A stretch of 64,000 bases of DNA from Liolophura sinensis. Taxonomy: Eukaryota; Mollusca; Polyplacophora; Chitonida; Chitonidae. This document shows, in pieces, positions 12,901 to 27,900 of the stretch. The stretch spans positions 1,610,001 through 1,674,000 of the forward strand of contig NC_088301.1 of the NCBI RefSeq assembly GCF_032854445.1, read 5' to 3'. Position 1 is the stretch's first letter. Each line of letters begins with the position of its first letter. The notes beneath the pieces are model-generated. The model was not told the DNA's origin. It saw only the letters and a program-made list of their open reading frames with translations, and made no database searches. A program made the translations under genes and the position numbers.

Positions 12901-15900
12901 GATGGGATAACGATGGGATAGTGATTCCATAATGTGTGGCAAAACCAATGCTGTCAAATTGTACATGTTAATGGCTGCTTATATTTGTGTCATTCCGAAT
13001 ATGGGATGCATGTACTTTTACTTGTGATTGTGTTTAAAACTTCAAGAACAGTAGTTAAACCTTCTATTATTGTGGTAATTAATTATCGAAATCATCAAAA
13101 TTGTATCACTTGCCAAATTGTCTATTGATGGAGGTTACTGTACTGGTGAATGTAGCATTCATATGCATGTATGTTTAGTAACATTATCTGCCAAATCACA
13201 TATATATTATAACTTATATGAGAGGAATAGGCTTCAAATACACATCTAGTCACAGTGGTCTTTACATGCGTACATGTATTTTTGTCACCTGCCACAGCTT
13301 CAGAGGGGAAACGTGGCCAAACATGGTGCTGGTGCACACATGTACATGTATAAATGTGATCTGAATGAGGAGTTTTTGTGCTCACTGTTTGCTGACCCCA
13401 GGTTTTCTTGGTCAAGCGGATTAGCAGGGGTATTATCAGCAGTCACACAGTGGTCATAACACCTCTAGCCCACATCTGTTTATCAGGGGGACAGGGCAGG
13501 GTGAGAACGTGACTTGTTTAATGGTCTGGACCAGAAGGTGGTAAGTAAGACCTGCCAATCTTTAGGTTTTCATCAGAGACTGTTGGCCCTGCCCAAGGGC
13601 TGCAGCATGACCCAGGCTTAGCACTTATTAGAGATATGTTTAGCGCTGTTAGGATTGACATGAACTGGGTATCCATGAACAACATAAGGTCTCTGCAGGA
13701 TTATTACTAGGCGTGTGATTGCAGGCAATCTTTCTGATGTCCAAAATAAAAGGGATTCACCGCAGTATTGAATAATTGTAAATCTGTAAATTTCTGTAAT
13801 AATTCAGAAGACTGGCCATTAAAGTTAATTTTGTTCTCTCGCATGCATTGTGGATTGATTGCATGCTTGTTGATGTGAGAACATACAGTGCATTATCATG
13901 CTCCTATATATCGTGTGTTATTAGGCCACAGAGTCTAGAAATCAGTCCACATGTGTTCTGTAAATAGACCTGTCAAACTTTGTAAAGGCACTGTGTTGGC
14001 TCCTCCATTTGTGTAATAATACTGTGGATAAAGCAGTCAGTTTGAGTAAAATAAAGCTGCGAGCTATTGTATGGCCTGTCATCCCTACACAACAGGAGAC
14101 AGATTTTCTAAATTGCATTGGACAAAGTGGTTGGTTCATGAACAAGAGTGATGTGAATGTTTATAACAGTGATGTTATCATGAGGAAAATTGGCCCCGAC
14201 TTTCACACTGCATGACTTGTTCCGCACTGCAGGAATAGCATGTATCCCAGCCATCATGCTCCATGCTATGATTATAAATAAGTAAAGCTTGCAGGCAGTG
14301 ACCGTTGTTATTGGCAGGTTTTGTTGGCATTGTCAGTTGTGTTTTGTACAGGTTATATTCAGTTGTGTAAAGATACCTGAAGACAGATGATTATTATCAT
14401 AGTATATATTGGCCATTCGGCACGTTATTAAAAACTGTGAGGATATAACTATAAAAGAAGCAGGAAGAAAGTTAGACTGGTAAAAAAAATCATAGTAGAC
14501 TGATAGTTTTTGTGCTAAATGAGACAGTGTATATATGTATATTTAAAATGGGCTTTTATTGATAGGATCTACAGCCTTGCTGCCTTAATTAGGCCAGTTT
14601 ACCAGCATTTGCCATTATCTCTGAGTAGCCAGCTACTTTGATTACTCATGTTTTTCTGTTGAAATACAGAGACATTTCTGCAGTACTGACATATAATGTA
14701 GGAATAGATATGCAACTTACTCAGAAGTATATCTATCCAGATTTTTGGAATTTCATTTGTGTCATGTACAGGGTTTCAAAAAAATAGTTTGTTACACAAA
14801 GCTTTGACCTGAGTTGACCTGAACCAACAGCCTGAGGGTTGTCTCCCTTAATGAAGGTCATTGATCAGTCTGTTTCTAGGATTAACATGCCCTTAGGTTA
14901 TCTCCCTTGTTACATCTGACTAATCTTGTCACGTAATTATCCATCATCCTATCTCAGGTCAACCATACACATGTACTTTGCCAGTCCTTGTGCCATCGTA
15001 TACGTGATCCATCATTATGGGATGGGACACGGTTTGTGTCTGCGCTACATGCGTGTACATGTAATTATTGTCCTCTGTAATTACACTGACAATGACAGCC
15101 TGATGGTATCAAGGGTGCACAAATCATGACAAACCACTATCATGACAACCACACATGACCTCTACAAGACTCACTGATATGGATGCTTTATTGAAATTAA
15201 CTGAACTGACTTCAAAATAATTGTTCTTTGACCAAAATACATGTATCACACTTGCTGCAGGTTTAGAATGCAAACAATGGAATAAATGAATAAATGAATA
15301 CTAGGACCATGTGACATGGATGATACACAACTTTAATTATAGTCAACTTCCATTGATACATACACACCTTCCACCATAATGCTGGCCGCCGTCGTATGAG
15401 TGAAATATACTTGAGGACGGTGTAAGACACCAATCAAATGAACAAATAAATGAATACTAGGACCATGTGACGTGGATGATACACAACTTTAATTATAGTC
15501 AACTTCCATTGATACGTACACGCCTTCCACCATAATGCTGGCCGTCATCGTATGAGTGAAATATACTTGAGGATGGTGTAAGACACCAGTCAAATGAACA
15601 AATAAATGAATACTAGGACCATGTGACATGGATGATACACAACTTTAATTATAGTCAACTTCCATTGATACGTACACACCTTCCACCATAATGCTGGCTG
15701 CTGTTGTATCAGTGAAATATACTTGAGAACGGTGTAAGACACCAATCAAATGAACAAATAAATGAATACTAGGACCATGTGACATGGATGATACACAACT
15801 TTAATTATAGTCAATTTCCACTGATACGTACACGCCTTCCACCATAATGCTGGCCGCTGTCGTATCAGTGAAATATACTTGAGAACGGTGTAAGACACCA

Positions 15901-18900
15901 ATCAAATGAACAAATAAATGAATACTAGGACCATGTGACGTGGATGATACACAACTTTAATTATAGTCAACTTCCATTGATACGTACACACCTTCCACCA
16001 TAATGCTGGCCGTCGTCGTATGAGTGAAATATACTTGAGGATGGTGTAAGACACCAGTCAAATGAACAAATAAATGAATACTAGGACCATGTGACATGGA
16101 TGATACACAACTTTAATTATAGTCAACTTCCATTGATACGTACACGCCTTCCACCATAATGCTGGCCGTCGTCGTATGAGTGAAATATACTTGAGGATGG
16201 TGTAAGACACCAGTCAAATGAACAAATAAATGAATACTAGGACCATGTGACATGGATGATACACAACTTTAATTATAGTCAACTTCCATTGATACGTACA
16301 CACCTTCCACCATAATGCTGGCCGCTGTCATATCAGTGAAATATACTTGAGAACGGTGTAAGACACCAATCAAATGAACAAATAAATGAATACTAGGACC
16401 ATGTGACGTGGATGATACACAACTTTAATTATAGTCAACTTCCACTGATACGTACACGCCTTCCACCATAATGCTGGCCGCTGTCGTATCAGTGAAATAT
16501 ACTTGAGAACTGTGTAAGACACCGATCAAATGAACAAATAAATGAATACATATACACCATATCATCCATACAAAACCTATATCTGCATGCACAAGATATG
16601 CACAACTTTAATCTTTTAATGCTCAAGTTCAAAAGATCTCTTAAACACAAGTTGATTTGAGATCCATGAAAACCAATTTCAGGTGCTCTTTTTGTGTGAA
16701 CAATAATGTTACACTTACAGATGCCTACTCTATATTGTGTAGCAGAAGGTTTGTACTCTATATTGTGTAGCAGAAGGTTTGTACTCTGTATTGTGTAGCA
16801 GAAGGTTTGTACTCTATATTGTGTAGCAGAAGGTTTGTACTCCGTATTGTGTAGCAGAAGGTTTGTACTCTTAGCAGAAGGTTTGTACTCTGTATTGTGT
16901 AGCAGAAGGTTTGGTTTTTCATGGCAGAGCCAATGTACATGTACAGAGGTCATTTGCATGAAGGTGTTTTGAAGTAATGTATCTTTTAAACGACCGGAGA
17001 CAGAAAACAAATCCAGATCGATCAGATGAAGAGGACATTAAGGAGCTGTTGTTATAAATGAGCCTTCTATGGAACACCCAGAAGTTTATGTCTTTTGTAC
17101 GGTCACAGTACTACTGTGAATGATGTGACAGGCTGTACAAAGTTTACAACCCCTCAGGCGTAAGTCTCAAATAACAAAGGACAGGTTAATTCAGCTGACA
17201 CAGAAGAAGGTCTCTTGTGCAATGTAATATCACTAGATGTGTGTAAATGACAGGAAATAAGTTCAGAGCTACATGTACTTGTGCCTGCGCACAAGGGAAG
17301 GTTATTTTTGTAGCCAATTTGCACCTGGTGACATCAGTTGTAACAGAGAACTTTGTTTTTACATTGTATTCTAGCTTGTGTGTGGGCATGTTCACTATAT
17401 GTTCCTAACCAGAAGTTATATATCACAGGTGATTCATCTTTCAAGTGTACCTTAGTGAATACATAATTAATGTAGACCATACAAGTAGATACTGTGTATG
17501 ACTTGTTTCTACACCATTTATCTCTTTGTTTTACAAAGAGGGATATGTTTACTGTAATAGATTTGATGCATCAGTTGTTTGGAGACCAGGTTTGCCACAG
17601 GTACATGCATAGTGCATGTGTATTGCCTGGATTTGGCTTTCAAATAATAAGACAGCTTTTGCAAACTTACATATGGATAATTACTTCAGACTTGGTATTT
17701 TCCATCAAAGTCTTGTATGTACAAGAGCAGAACCTGTACAGAACATTCAGGTACATGACTAACATCTGTTGAATTAATTTAGATTTAGAGCAACCTGCTG
17801 CTTGATTCTGAATTACTAATCAGCCAGTCAGGTCCACAGAGGTTTTGAAGGAATATCTGTTCAAAGGTTTTCCATGTTGTGCCAGGGCAAACAGAATTGC
17901 CCTAATGACCAAAAATCTGCTGATGTGTGTATCTTGTCCTGCACAGTTATAGTGTTGACATACATGTAATAATACCCCCCTACCAACCCGCCTAATAACC
18001 CTCTCCTACTCTGTGGAGGATTTACTTAGGGCAGGAGCAAATATACATTCATGTACTTTCATGTTTGCCCTCAGCAAGTACTAAATGAATAATTCTTGAT
18101 GTCTTTGTAATATGCAAGCAAACAATATAACATGTCATTTCTGCCCATACATGTATATATGATGGTTTCAGGCACTTGCTGTTTACTGCAGTATCAACTG
18201 GGGATTCAAAAACAGTTGCTTAATGCAGTATATTTCATGCCTAGGTTAACTGGAATTACTCTAAATGAGAGTTCCTAAAATGTGGGATTATTCAAATCCA
18301 GCCTCCACGTGTTTTAATATTTGGATTGCTTATCCTTGTAACAGAATAGCTGTTAATCTATATCACATGCCTTAGAAGGAAATTACAAACACAAACATTA
18401 GACAGATTGGTTCGCAGTAGTAATAGAGTGTTGGTACATGAAGTTTGAGTATTATCATGAAGGTACATCTACTACAGGTAAACTGTTCCTCTTATGCTGA
18501 AGCAATACATTGTGGCATTCACTCCATTTAGTCTTTGGCTATGCAGTTTCTCTTCAGTTTAATCACATATTCTATAGATAAGTTTTACAGGTGTTTGTAA
18601 TTAATTCCTACATGAACATTGTAAATTAATGTGCCATACCTGTACATGACATGTATATATACTGGTACATACTGCATAGATCAAATAAATATATTCAGTT
18701 TTATGCGATGGTTTACATGTGTTTTGGAAAAAGAAGTCTACCCAGGTGTTAATGTCAGAGGCTTGTAGCGAGTCATTTGAACGCGAAACCAATCACCTGT
18801 TTAGGTACACTTCTGGGATTGCCATCATTCCACAGGGAAGCCCTGGGCAGTACTGGCCTTTGGGTGAACCTATGGATGAGAGTGCCTAACATCAGTGTTT

Positions 18901-21900
18901 ACCTGTGTTTGGTTAAACATCTCCTTATGTGTCTCTCTAAACACCATGGTACAGACCACTTTCTTTGCTGCTTTGCCAGGAAGTGGTGCTTCTACTAGCT
19001 GGTCTGGACCTGTTGGCTGCCAAGGTAGGCCCCATCCCCTCCCAAACTCTCCCCTGAGGACATCAGGGAGGCTCCTGGGTAACCTGACCACCGGGAATCC
19101 AGATTTTCCTTCACAGCTTTGTTTTCTCGGCTGTTGTATTTGTTGATGTTAGCAAAGTGGGAGCTTTTGGAGGGGTCTGTAGTAGATTAGGGTGCATCAC
19201 ATCAGAGAAACAACAGCAGTGACAATTTGCTACTCTACCCTGGATTCAGTCAGGAATGTCAGACCCTTTCAGGTACTGCATGTACAGTGTATGTACAAAA
19301 CTTTTGAAGACCAGCACTTTTTGTCAGGCATTTGTAACATGATGTTTCTGTTTAAGCATGACCTTTACTCTTGACTAAGCTTCTAACTATATAAGTACGT
19401 AGTGAAATAGACACATCTTGCAATTATTTGCTGTATGTTCATTGATTTAACAATTCTGAACATCAGTTTGTGACTACAGTATAATTAATTTCTATTGGTT
19501 ACCATATTGAACTGTATGAGTTAAGTTTAAACTGAGCTTAGTTTACTGACAAAAAGCTAAGGATGTGAATGCGGATTTAAGATGTTTCATGAAAAGGAGT
19601 TCTGGAGTGTTGTGTGTGCCAGTCATTGCCTGCCAGGCTTTGTACATGTATGTGTCCAGATAGTTAACTAGCTTATAGCCAGGCTGTTTGTACAGGTTTG
19701 TGCTGTATGCAGCATGGGAATGTCCCATCTCTGCTCCTGATGTAGGACAGGAAATAGCTGCAGGGCTTGTCATCATAACTCACAATCTGTTGTCTGATGT
19801 GGGACCAGCCTGACATGCCAGTTATTGTCAAACATAACCTTTCACTTTAGTTATATGGATGGGGAAAACATGGAGTAGGCTCTCTGTCTCTGTCTCTTAG
19901 GGCCTCTTCTGTTCTACAGTGTTCATGTATGTGCGATTTACTCAGTAATGCATACGTTTTTGTCATAGAACATTCAGTTGATGTGTTTTTAAGTGAACTT
20001 AAAATCTTAATTTTCAAATGATATTCTTCATTTTAATATGTTCAGTGTGTCTAAAATTAAACAAATAAGTTTAGTATACTGATTAATGGCAATTTGTAAA
20101 TCATGTGTAATGTTTGGAACTAAATTTTGAAGTAAAATTCTTCCAGTCTTTTTGCAGTTTCATTTTGGAGGATGTTAATAAGTCATTACATAACCTTGTT
20201 AGAAGCGTGCAGGCAAATGGACTTTAAGTTGTATTCTGCGCACATGTCTAGTGGAAAAAATGATGCGCAGCTTGTGCAAAATTTGTTTACTTTGCGTTAA
20301 CTCGAATTGGCCGAGACGTCATTGGGAATTCTCAGAAAAGAAATTGTCTTTTCACTCAAGAAGAATTACAGGGAGATCTGATGTCGCTTTTCTGTTGGAT
20401 CAAGATACAAAAAGTCATGCACTACTTTCAGCAGTTTCGCATATTGAAATTGCGTGCTTCAGATTTTCACTAATCTCACTGAAGTAGACGGTTTCACTGT
20501 TTGGCAGACGGTATCACAGCGCTATTGAATTGCCAACTCATCTTGTTTTTTGCGCTTTTGTACTGCGATGGGAAGGGAGCCCATCACAAATGGAATTGCT
20601 ACCGTAATCTCTCCAGCATTTCAAGGCCCAAAGTATTAGATCTTTCGCCCAAGCCTGGCAGACACTGGATCTGATGTATGATAGAATTTAGTGAACTTCT
20701 AAATTCCAACGGTGAAAAACTTATCAGGGGTCATCTATCTTGAAGCTCCGATGGTTTTTGTCACTAATGTTCATTCTTCTCTAATTGGGTAGATAGCATA
20801 ATGGCCGAAGAGGGCTGTGATCTTTCAGGGTAGTTTTTTACTCTGCTGTAAGGACTACATGTAGATCTGTATAACTGTGAGGCTACACATGTGCTGTTAT
20901 TGAACCTTTTGTTACTGCGTCTATGACCCAGAGATTTAACTGTTCTGTGTATGGGTTAGAGCCACTTTTTCTGAGTGGTGAACACCAATGGTGCTGAATC
21001 GAGTTATCAGGTTGTTAGGGGTCACTTTTGCCATTAAGTTCCACACTCCCTTTGATCTCTGGTTCAGATTTGAACTAAAAAGACAGACTAATGCCCATGC
21101 ATGAAAAAAGATGACATTCACTTTAAAAGAGGTGAAACCTTTTAGTGATTGATCCGTGTTATGGATTTTTCATTGGGAATTCACAGATGAAGCTCCAGAG
21201 ACTCAGGAACTTCACCCATCACATGAGCAATTTCATCCACATTTCAGATGTACCCTGATGTTTGAAGTTTGAATTATTGATTTGTTACATTATATCCACT
21301 TTTAACAAAAACATATTGTGTATCCGTTCGTCTAAGGAACTGAATGATTGCCTAATAGTCAATAGAAGAAACTAAGTATAAAATCATGTTCCGGATAAGG
21401 TGTTTTTATTTCAGCTCTCCTCACATCATGTAAAGAAGTGTAGTTGAATTAATAGCATTAGATCATCATGCATTTCTGATTTACCTCCAAGAATCATGCA
21501 GAGAGTTTATGACATATATGTAAATCATTAATAAGCGCAGTGTAATGGTAATATGATATTAATGTTTCAGAACTATGGTAATAGGATATTAATGTTTCAC
21601 AACTATGGTAATAGGATATTAATGTTTCACAACTATGGTAATAGGATATTAATGTTTCACAACTATGGTAATAGGATATTAACGTTTCACAACTGCATCA
21701 TTTTAAACCAATATTGCTGCTTGTCATGTTGTTGGGTGAAAATATTGAATGGAAATAAATGAGTTGCTGAGATCTCTATGAACCTGTAGTTCTTATTGAT
21801 TTGACTTTGAGTAGGGGCCCAGATGTATTCATGCAGCTTTGGTTGTTTTCGCTTTGATTTACACATTGTGTTGTAGTGGCAGTACTATTTCTGAGGTGCC

Positions 21901-24900
21901 AACATGGTTTGGACATGATGTTCACAAGGTACATGAATATCTGTGTCGCCTTTGAGTTCACACATGGACATGCATGGACATGTCTCATTAAACTTTTATG
22001 CATATTCAGTTTTTTGTCGTTTGTATTTTAACAGCTTGGTTAAACCGACCCAAGGACCAGCGAACTGCTTATGCCTGTGAAAAAACACCTCTCCAGATTG
22101 AATGTGATGCCAACAAAGGGGAGGTAATCCGGATTATCCGCGCAAACTATGGCCGCTTCAGTATTACCATCTGTAACCCTCATGGGGTGACACAGGGCTG
22201 GAACCTTCAGTGTATGTCACTGAGATCCCTGAAGATTGTCTCAGACAGGTAAGGACTTCAGACTAAAGATTTGTAAAATCTTGTATATTTTCCTATCATC
22301 TTCAAGTCATATGTACACTTAATTGGTTGGGATTACAAGAGAAAGCTTTTATAAAGCAGTTTTACAATTCAAAAACATCAAAAGTTGGATAAAATTTTGA
22401 TTGGGTAAGGTTCATGTATATGTAGCTGTGAAAATAAATCTTTGAATCACAAATTCTGTCAAAATGTGAATGTCTTTGTGTAATCTGTACTACACAAAAG
22501 TGTGGAACAACGTGGCAAAATGCTGACTTACTGTAATTACAATGCAGACACCATTATGTTCTTCACCAGATGTGAAGGGCAGAGGGTGTGTAACCTTTTT
22601 GCTTCCAATGCCCTTTTTGGAGACCCTTGTGACGATACATTTAAATACCTGGAAATAGTGTACACATGTACGACAGGTGAGACTGGCCAATTGAATGACT
22701 GCAGCATGAAGTTTTGACAGCTCGGCCCCACCTCTTGTTGTAAACTACGCTCATTTCTTTTCTAATAATCCCACCCACTTCTAGATTATTCTAACACTTT
22801 TGATGAAAATTGTGAATAAAATGTAGAAATCAGGGGTATTATGACAACAGTACATGTACAGTATGTTACAGATGATCTAGATGTAAAATGGTGCTTTGTA
22901 CTTGGACTTTAACACCATAGCTAACAAAACTACATGCTTTGGTGTTCATACAGTATGAATCTTGGAAACAATAGCCTGTAAAGAGTCTGTTTTCCTGATG
23001 TTTATTCAACAGAAAATGTTTCAAATAACGACAGACATGAAGCAACCAATCAATGTATTGTTAATAATAAGTTTGATATCAAACATAGAACTCTTGGTGG
23101 AAGGTGTTTTCCCATCCAAGAATGTTCAGACACATTGATTGCAGTTCTTGCCATAAGCTTATGAATCCCTGGTACTACATTGTAGTAGTGGAAGATGTCA
23201 GAACTATGAAGTTGAAACTATCACTTCTTGCTTTAATAGGTTGTAATTTTGACAAAACAGGTAATTATAGAGAAATCCTTAATATGTAAAGGTTTCAGCA
23301 CGGAGGCATCTGTATCTATTTTTCTGAATGTTTCATTTTCTGCACAACTTGACTATCCTGCTACAAAACTAGTTGCTTACATGTAACCATACATTGCTTA
23401 TGTACATGTATAGGAATCATCTATAAAGAAAGAAAAAACAGTCAAGATTTTCACATTTTTAAAGGCTTTTTTTCAGTTTTGTTGTAAATTATGTATTTGA
23501 CTCAGAATTGTCTAGGCGTCATTCAGGTGTCCAAGGTTGGAATTAATGGTGAATCAAGTCAGCACTTTGATCTAAGCCTCTCATTTCCTTCCCTGGAAAA
23601 CCACAATGCAATCATCTTAGTGTTTGTGATCAATGTACATGGTTCATGACTGGCATTCACAGATTGGGTGAGACACAAGTAGAATGGGCTATTCAGAATG
23701 CTTTCATAAACATATACAGAGAAGTGTTGTTTCACATACTGATAACCAAGTACTGAACCCTTCGGCTTGTGCTGTAGAACAGGGAAAAGAAAGGTGAGCA
23801 ATCCAGAAATGACAGCCTAAGGTCAGGAAATTATCATGTTGGACCGGAGGTTAATGTCTGGGGCACTGTATCAGAGAGGCCTGCTCCAGAATACATAGAT
23901 TGGGCTAGTTTTCACTCGGCTCTGTCTCCAGCTGGCTTCTGGCATGATGAATGTGCCCTGCGTCTTGGCAGATACTGTTTAGTCAGAGTAATGGAGCTGT
24001 CTAGTCTCCAACAAAGGGAAGCAACTCTTTATCCCTTGCAAAAGCAGAGCCCTCTATATAGACTCATTTTAATGACACAGTCAAAACTAAAATTATGATC
24101 TTTGTTTCACCTTAAGTTTAGCATTTCTCAAGTGACACCTTTTGCCTGATTTTGATTGATTCATCCGCCTTACAGAGCCACTTAAGATTTTATTTTGAAG
24201 TTTGATTAATTTCTTATTAGATAAAGTTCTAATTTGATGTCAAAAGTGTCATTTTAGGGCCTTCATGTGATTCTGAAAGTTGATTTTTTAACATACTGAA
24301 CATAAGGTGAAATACCGTATGTCATACTTATTAGTCAGTCTGAATTGGGGTTCATCTACTGTGAAAGTTAAGGCTTGACCTTCCTTAGAGCTGGCTGGCA
24401 TCACTTATCAGATATACATGTATGCTGCTGCTGAATTTCTGCTGCTAGCGTTGTTGTTGTTGTTGTTGTTATTATCTAACCTGATGCACGTTAGACTGCC
24501 CTCTAATCAACCCTCCCTGCATGCTGTAGGTGTGATGGCTGGACACGCTGTAAAATAGTGACCAACAATGACCTGTTTGGTGACCCCTGTCCTGATACCT
24601 ACAAATACCTACAGGTCCAGTACCGCTGTGCTAAAGGTAGGCTGACCCACTGTACTCTTATCACATTGGTTATGACACCAATTAAAGAAGCATGTCCAAA
24701 CCTGTGTAAGTGTTAATGCAGAATCCAAGCAGCTCCATCACTGGGTGTGAATGGAGGTAATTGCTAGTGCTATTCTGTTTTAGTTTACTTTGGCTAGTAT
24801 ACTGGTAATGCAGTATCGTAATTTTGAGATATCCTGTTTTAGAATTATATGGCAGGGGAATTAGAAGCCTGTTTCAAGGGGAAAGAAATTGTAAAAGTAA

Positions 24901-27900
24901 AAAATAATGCAGTAAAAACAACATTCAAAAGTGCATCTGAAAATACATTTACTTAATTTTTAGGTTTTTGTTAACCTAGGTAAAAGCAGACAAATGTTTT
25001 CTTTGTACGATGGGCTCTATGGGTTTTATTGATAATGTGGGTCATTAGTGATGTCTCATCTGTACATGTAAAACAAGTACTTAATGCCAGAGTAGCCTTT
25101 TCATGCTCACATTGCATGAGTACAGTTCACAGGAATTTGACTCAGCAAGGAACATAAAGGTACAGAAAATGTTGTGACAGCACTAGCAGCATACACCAGA
25201 CCACCTTACATTATCAGACCACCTTACATTATCAGACCACCAGACATTATCAGACCATCAGACCACCATACATTATCAGACCACCATACATTATCAGACC
25301 ACAGTACATTATCAGACCACCAGACATTATCAGACCACCATACATGATCAGACCACCATACATGATCAGACCACCAGACATTATCAGACCACCAGACATT
25401 ATCAGACCACCAGACATTATCAGACCACCATACATGATCAGACCACCAGATATTATCAGACCACTGTACATTATCAGACCATCAGACCACCGTACATTAT
25501 CAGACCACCAGACATTATCAGACCACCAGACATTATCAGACCACCATACATGATCAGACCACCAGACATTATCAGATCACCGTACATTATCAGACCACCA
25601 GGCATGATCAGACCACCAGGTATGGTCAGACCACTGTACATTATCAGACCACTGTACATTATCAGACCATCAGACCACCATACATTATCAGACCACCGTA
25701 CATTATCAGACCATCAGACCACCATACATTATCAGGCCATCAGACATTAGCAGACCACCATACAATGAAACATTTGACTGCATTCAACTTAGTGATTCAA
25801 CAATTTTTCATAAATAAATATAGTGGTCTTTTGATATATAGTTTTCAGTATTGTGATAGTTACTTCATTTCTACAGTTTCTTTCCCTTTAAATATTTTTG
25901 AGACAAATTTTAATTATAGAACTAACATGGGTCTCTTAAAATGTTTGTTAAGGATTTGATTGTGAATTTGTTACACTCAAAAGGACAGATAGAAGATCCT
26001 CTATATATATGCATAGTCTTTTGGAAACTTTTGTGTGAATTTCATACCATATTTGATTATGTTTTACATAGCCAGAAAGCAGTTGTGGCAAAATGAAAAA
26101 TGCAGTGTGATTTATCACTTTCATGGTGATGAAAACACCATGTTTGGCACATGATACAGAGAGAACTTTGACAGATGTGGGCCTACGTGTGTATTTGTAG
26201 TGACCTAAGCTTTGGCAGCTATATGATAGTGATTCATGACATGCTGGAACTGTACAACATTTAAAGCTGTATGATGAGCTTCTATGCTCGGCTCCAAGCT
26301 TCACAAAATTTGATGGCACTGTTACACATAGCTACGTGACTATTGTATCTGTAACATCTACACTTAGTTTGTTTATGATGTTGTTTGTTCTGACAATTTC
26401 TTGTTATGATCTGATATATAACTCTGCTGCAAATGACTGCTGTTTAGAACCAGACTTATTATTAACTGTCTATGTCTGTTAATATAGACTTATCATTAAC
26501 TGTCTATGTCTGTTAACATTTAATCATTTTGCCTACATTAATAATATTTAGGAATATTTTGTAAACTTAATGCACTAAGTTTGTTTTCTTTTCGTAGTTT
26601 TCCTTTGTTGTTTTCCTAGTAATTTCTAATTTATTGATGTATTCGATATATACACCTTACCAGTTTAGATATATCTATTTTATATTGAAATATCAATTTC
26701 TAGAATATAGATGAAATCTTACTAAGATTTTTATGTGATTAAATAACAGTCTTCCAGTTGCCCGGTGTGGTATTATATGCCATTTACTTTACATGCTGTT
26801 AAGCCATTACGCCACTTCATGTACAGTAGTACCATGCAGTTACTGTATATCCATGCATCAATCACACCTGTTTTCAGAAGCATAAATTTTCTAACCTTTT
26901 ACGCTACAGAGCCCCCTCCTTCAACACGACTCATACGGACAACAACAACTACTACCGTCACAACGACAGAATACGGTAAGTCGTGTAGAAATACACAATT
27001 ATTGATGCATGTGGCCAAGGAAATCTGCCTGATCTATATACATCTAGACATTTTATAAAGTGGTGATGGTGTTTTGTAGATGTCTCAGTGTAGAGTAGAA
27101 ACATGCTGAAAGGTTATAGGACCATGCTAGGCAAGTTACTTGTCGGCAGCTAAAGTACATGGGGACATGTATTTATAGTGCACTGGTACCTTGCTTTTCT
27201 CTTCTGTTTGTGGTTCAGTAGTATTATTGTCCTGTATCTCAGACTGATTCCTTGCTGTGTTTTACATCTCATTGTAACAGTCTTTTATGTGGTGGTGGTC
27301 TTTGCTCTTTGTCAGTTAGTGAACGCTGCTTTAAGATTACACGCAATCATTCTTAGTTTGAAATTAAGATTTTCATTTTGTTTGTTAGTGGTCTGAGTTT
27401 GAAACAAGAGTCTCAGTGAACATGATTGGTTTGCGTCAGAAAGTGCTTTAGTTCTGGCCAGTAAATTCATACAGTGTAACTGGTTAAACAGACAAAACAC
27501 TGCAGCTGTAATACAAATCTGTAAACTACAGCCTGCCAATGAAAATCACATCACCAGAAACTCCATGTGTTTTGGGGTTACCATGACAACTGATATTAAA
27601 TTTGAATGGTCCCTGCTGAAGAATTTCTTAACAGGATATTTTGGGTATTGTATTCTCACCCCCACCATCAGCCCACAAAGCCATCACATTATCACATGTG
27701 TTCTGCATTTCTGAGAGTATTGCAGAATTATCCCTGTCCACTGTCAGATAAAACCCATAAAGCAAAATTCCTCCTCCGAGACTTCCAGCTTTTATCTCCT
27801 AAATTTTTATGTTGCTTTAGTCCATTTGGAGGACTGGGTTTATTTAAGCCTTGAATGTGGAAAGTGTGATTTACAAATTGGCTTCATGACATATGAAACC

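Larger units (their letters stand above)
6951..22034 (+). other. Large ADGRL intron(s) before the lectin domain
   Basis: About 15 kb with no firmly supported exon. It holds minisatellites at 11580-12180 (61 bp), 15301-16548 (156 bp), 16730-16914 (28 bp) and 21545-21692 (30 bp), a short 13-bp repeat near 12886-12921, a possible 45-nt exon at 18980-19024, and a CpG-retaining stretch near 20230-20850. A long 5' intron before the extracellular domains is common in latrophilin genes. Confidence 0.6.

Noticed and set aside
16489-17010. 173-aa minus-strand open frame
   Set aside because: It crosses the 28-bp minisatellite and the end of the 156-bp satellite; its sequence is the repeat translated.
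25250-25750. Open frames of RPPDII and GGLIMS repeats on both strands
   Set aside because: The repeat period is a multiple of three, so any frame lacking a stop in one unit stays open throughout. No splice or start signals support a gene.
25198-25763. CRISPR-like regular repeat
   Set aside because: The repeats are contiguous 18-bp units without unique spacers, in an intron of an animal gene. It is a minisatellite.
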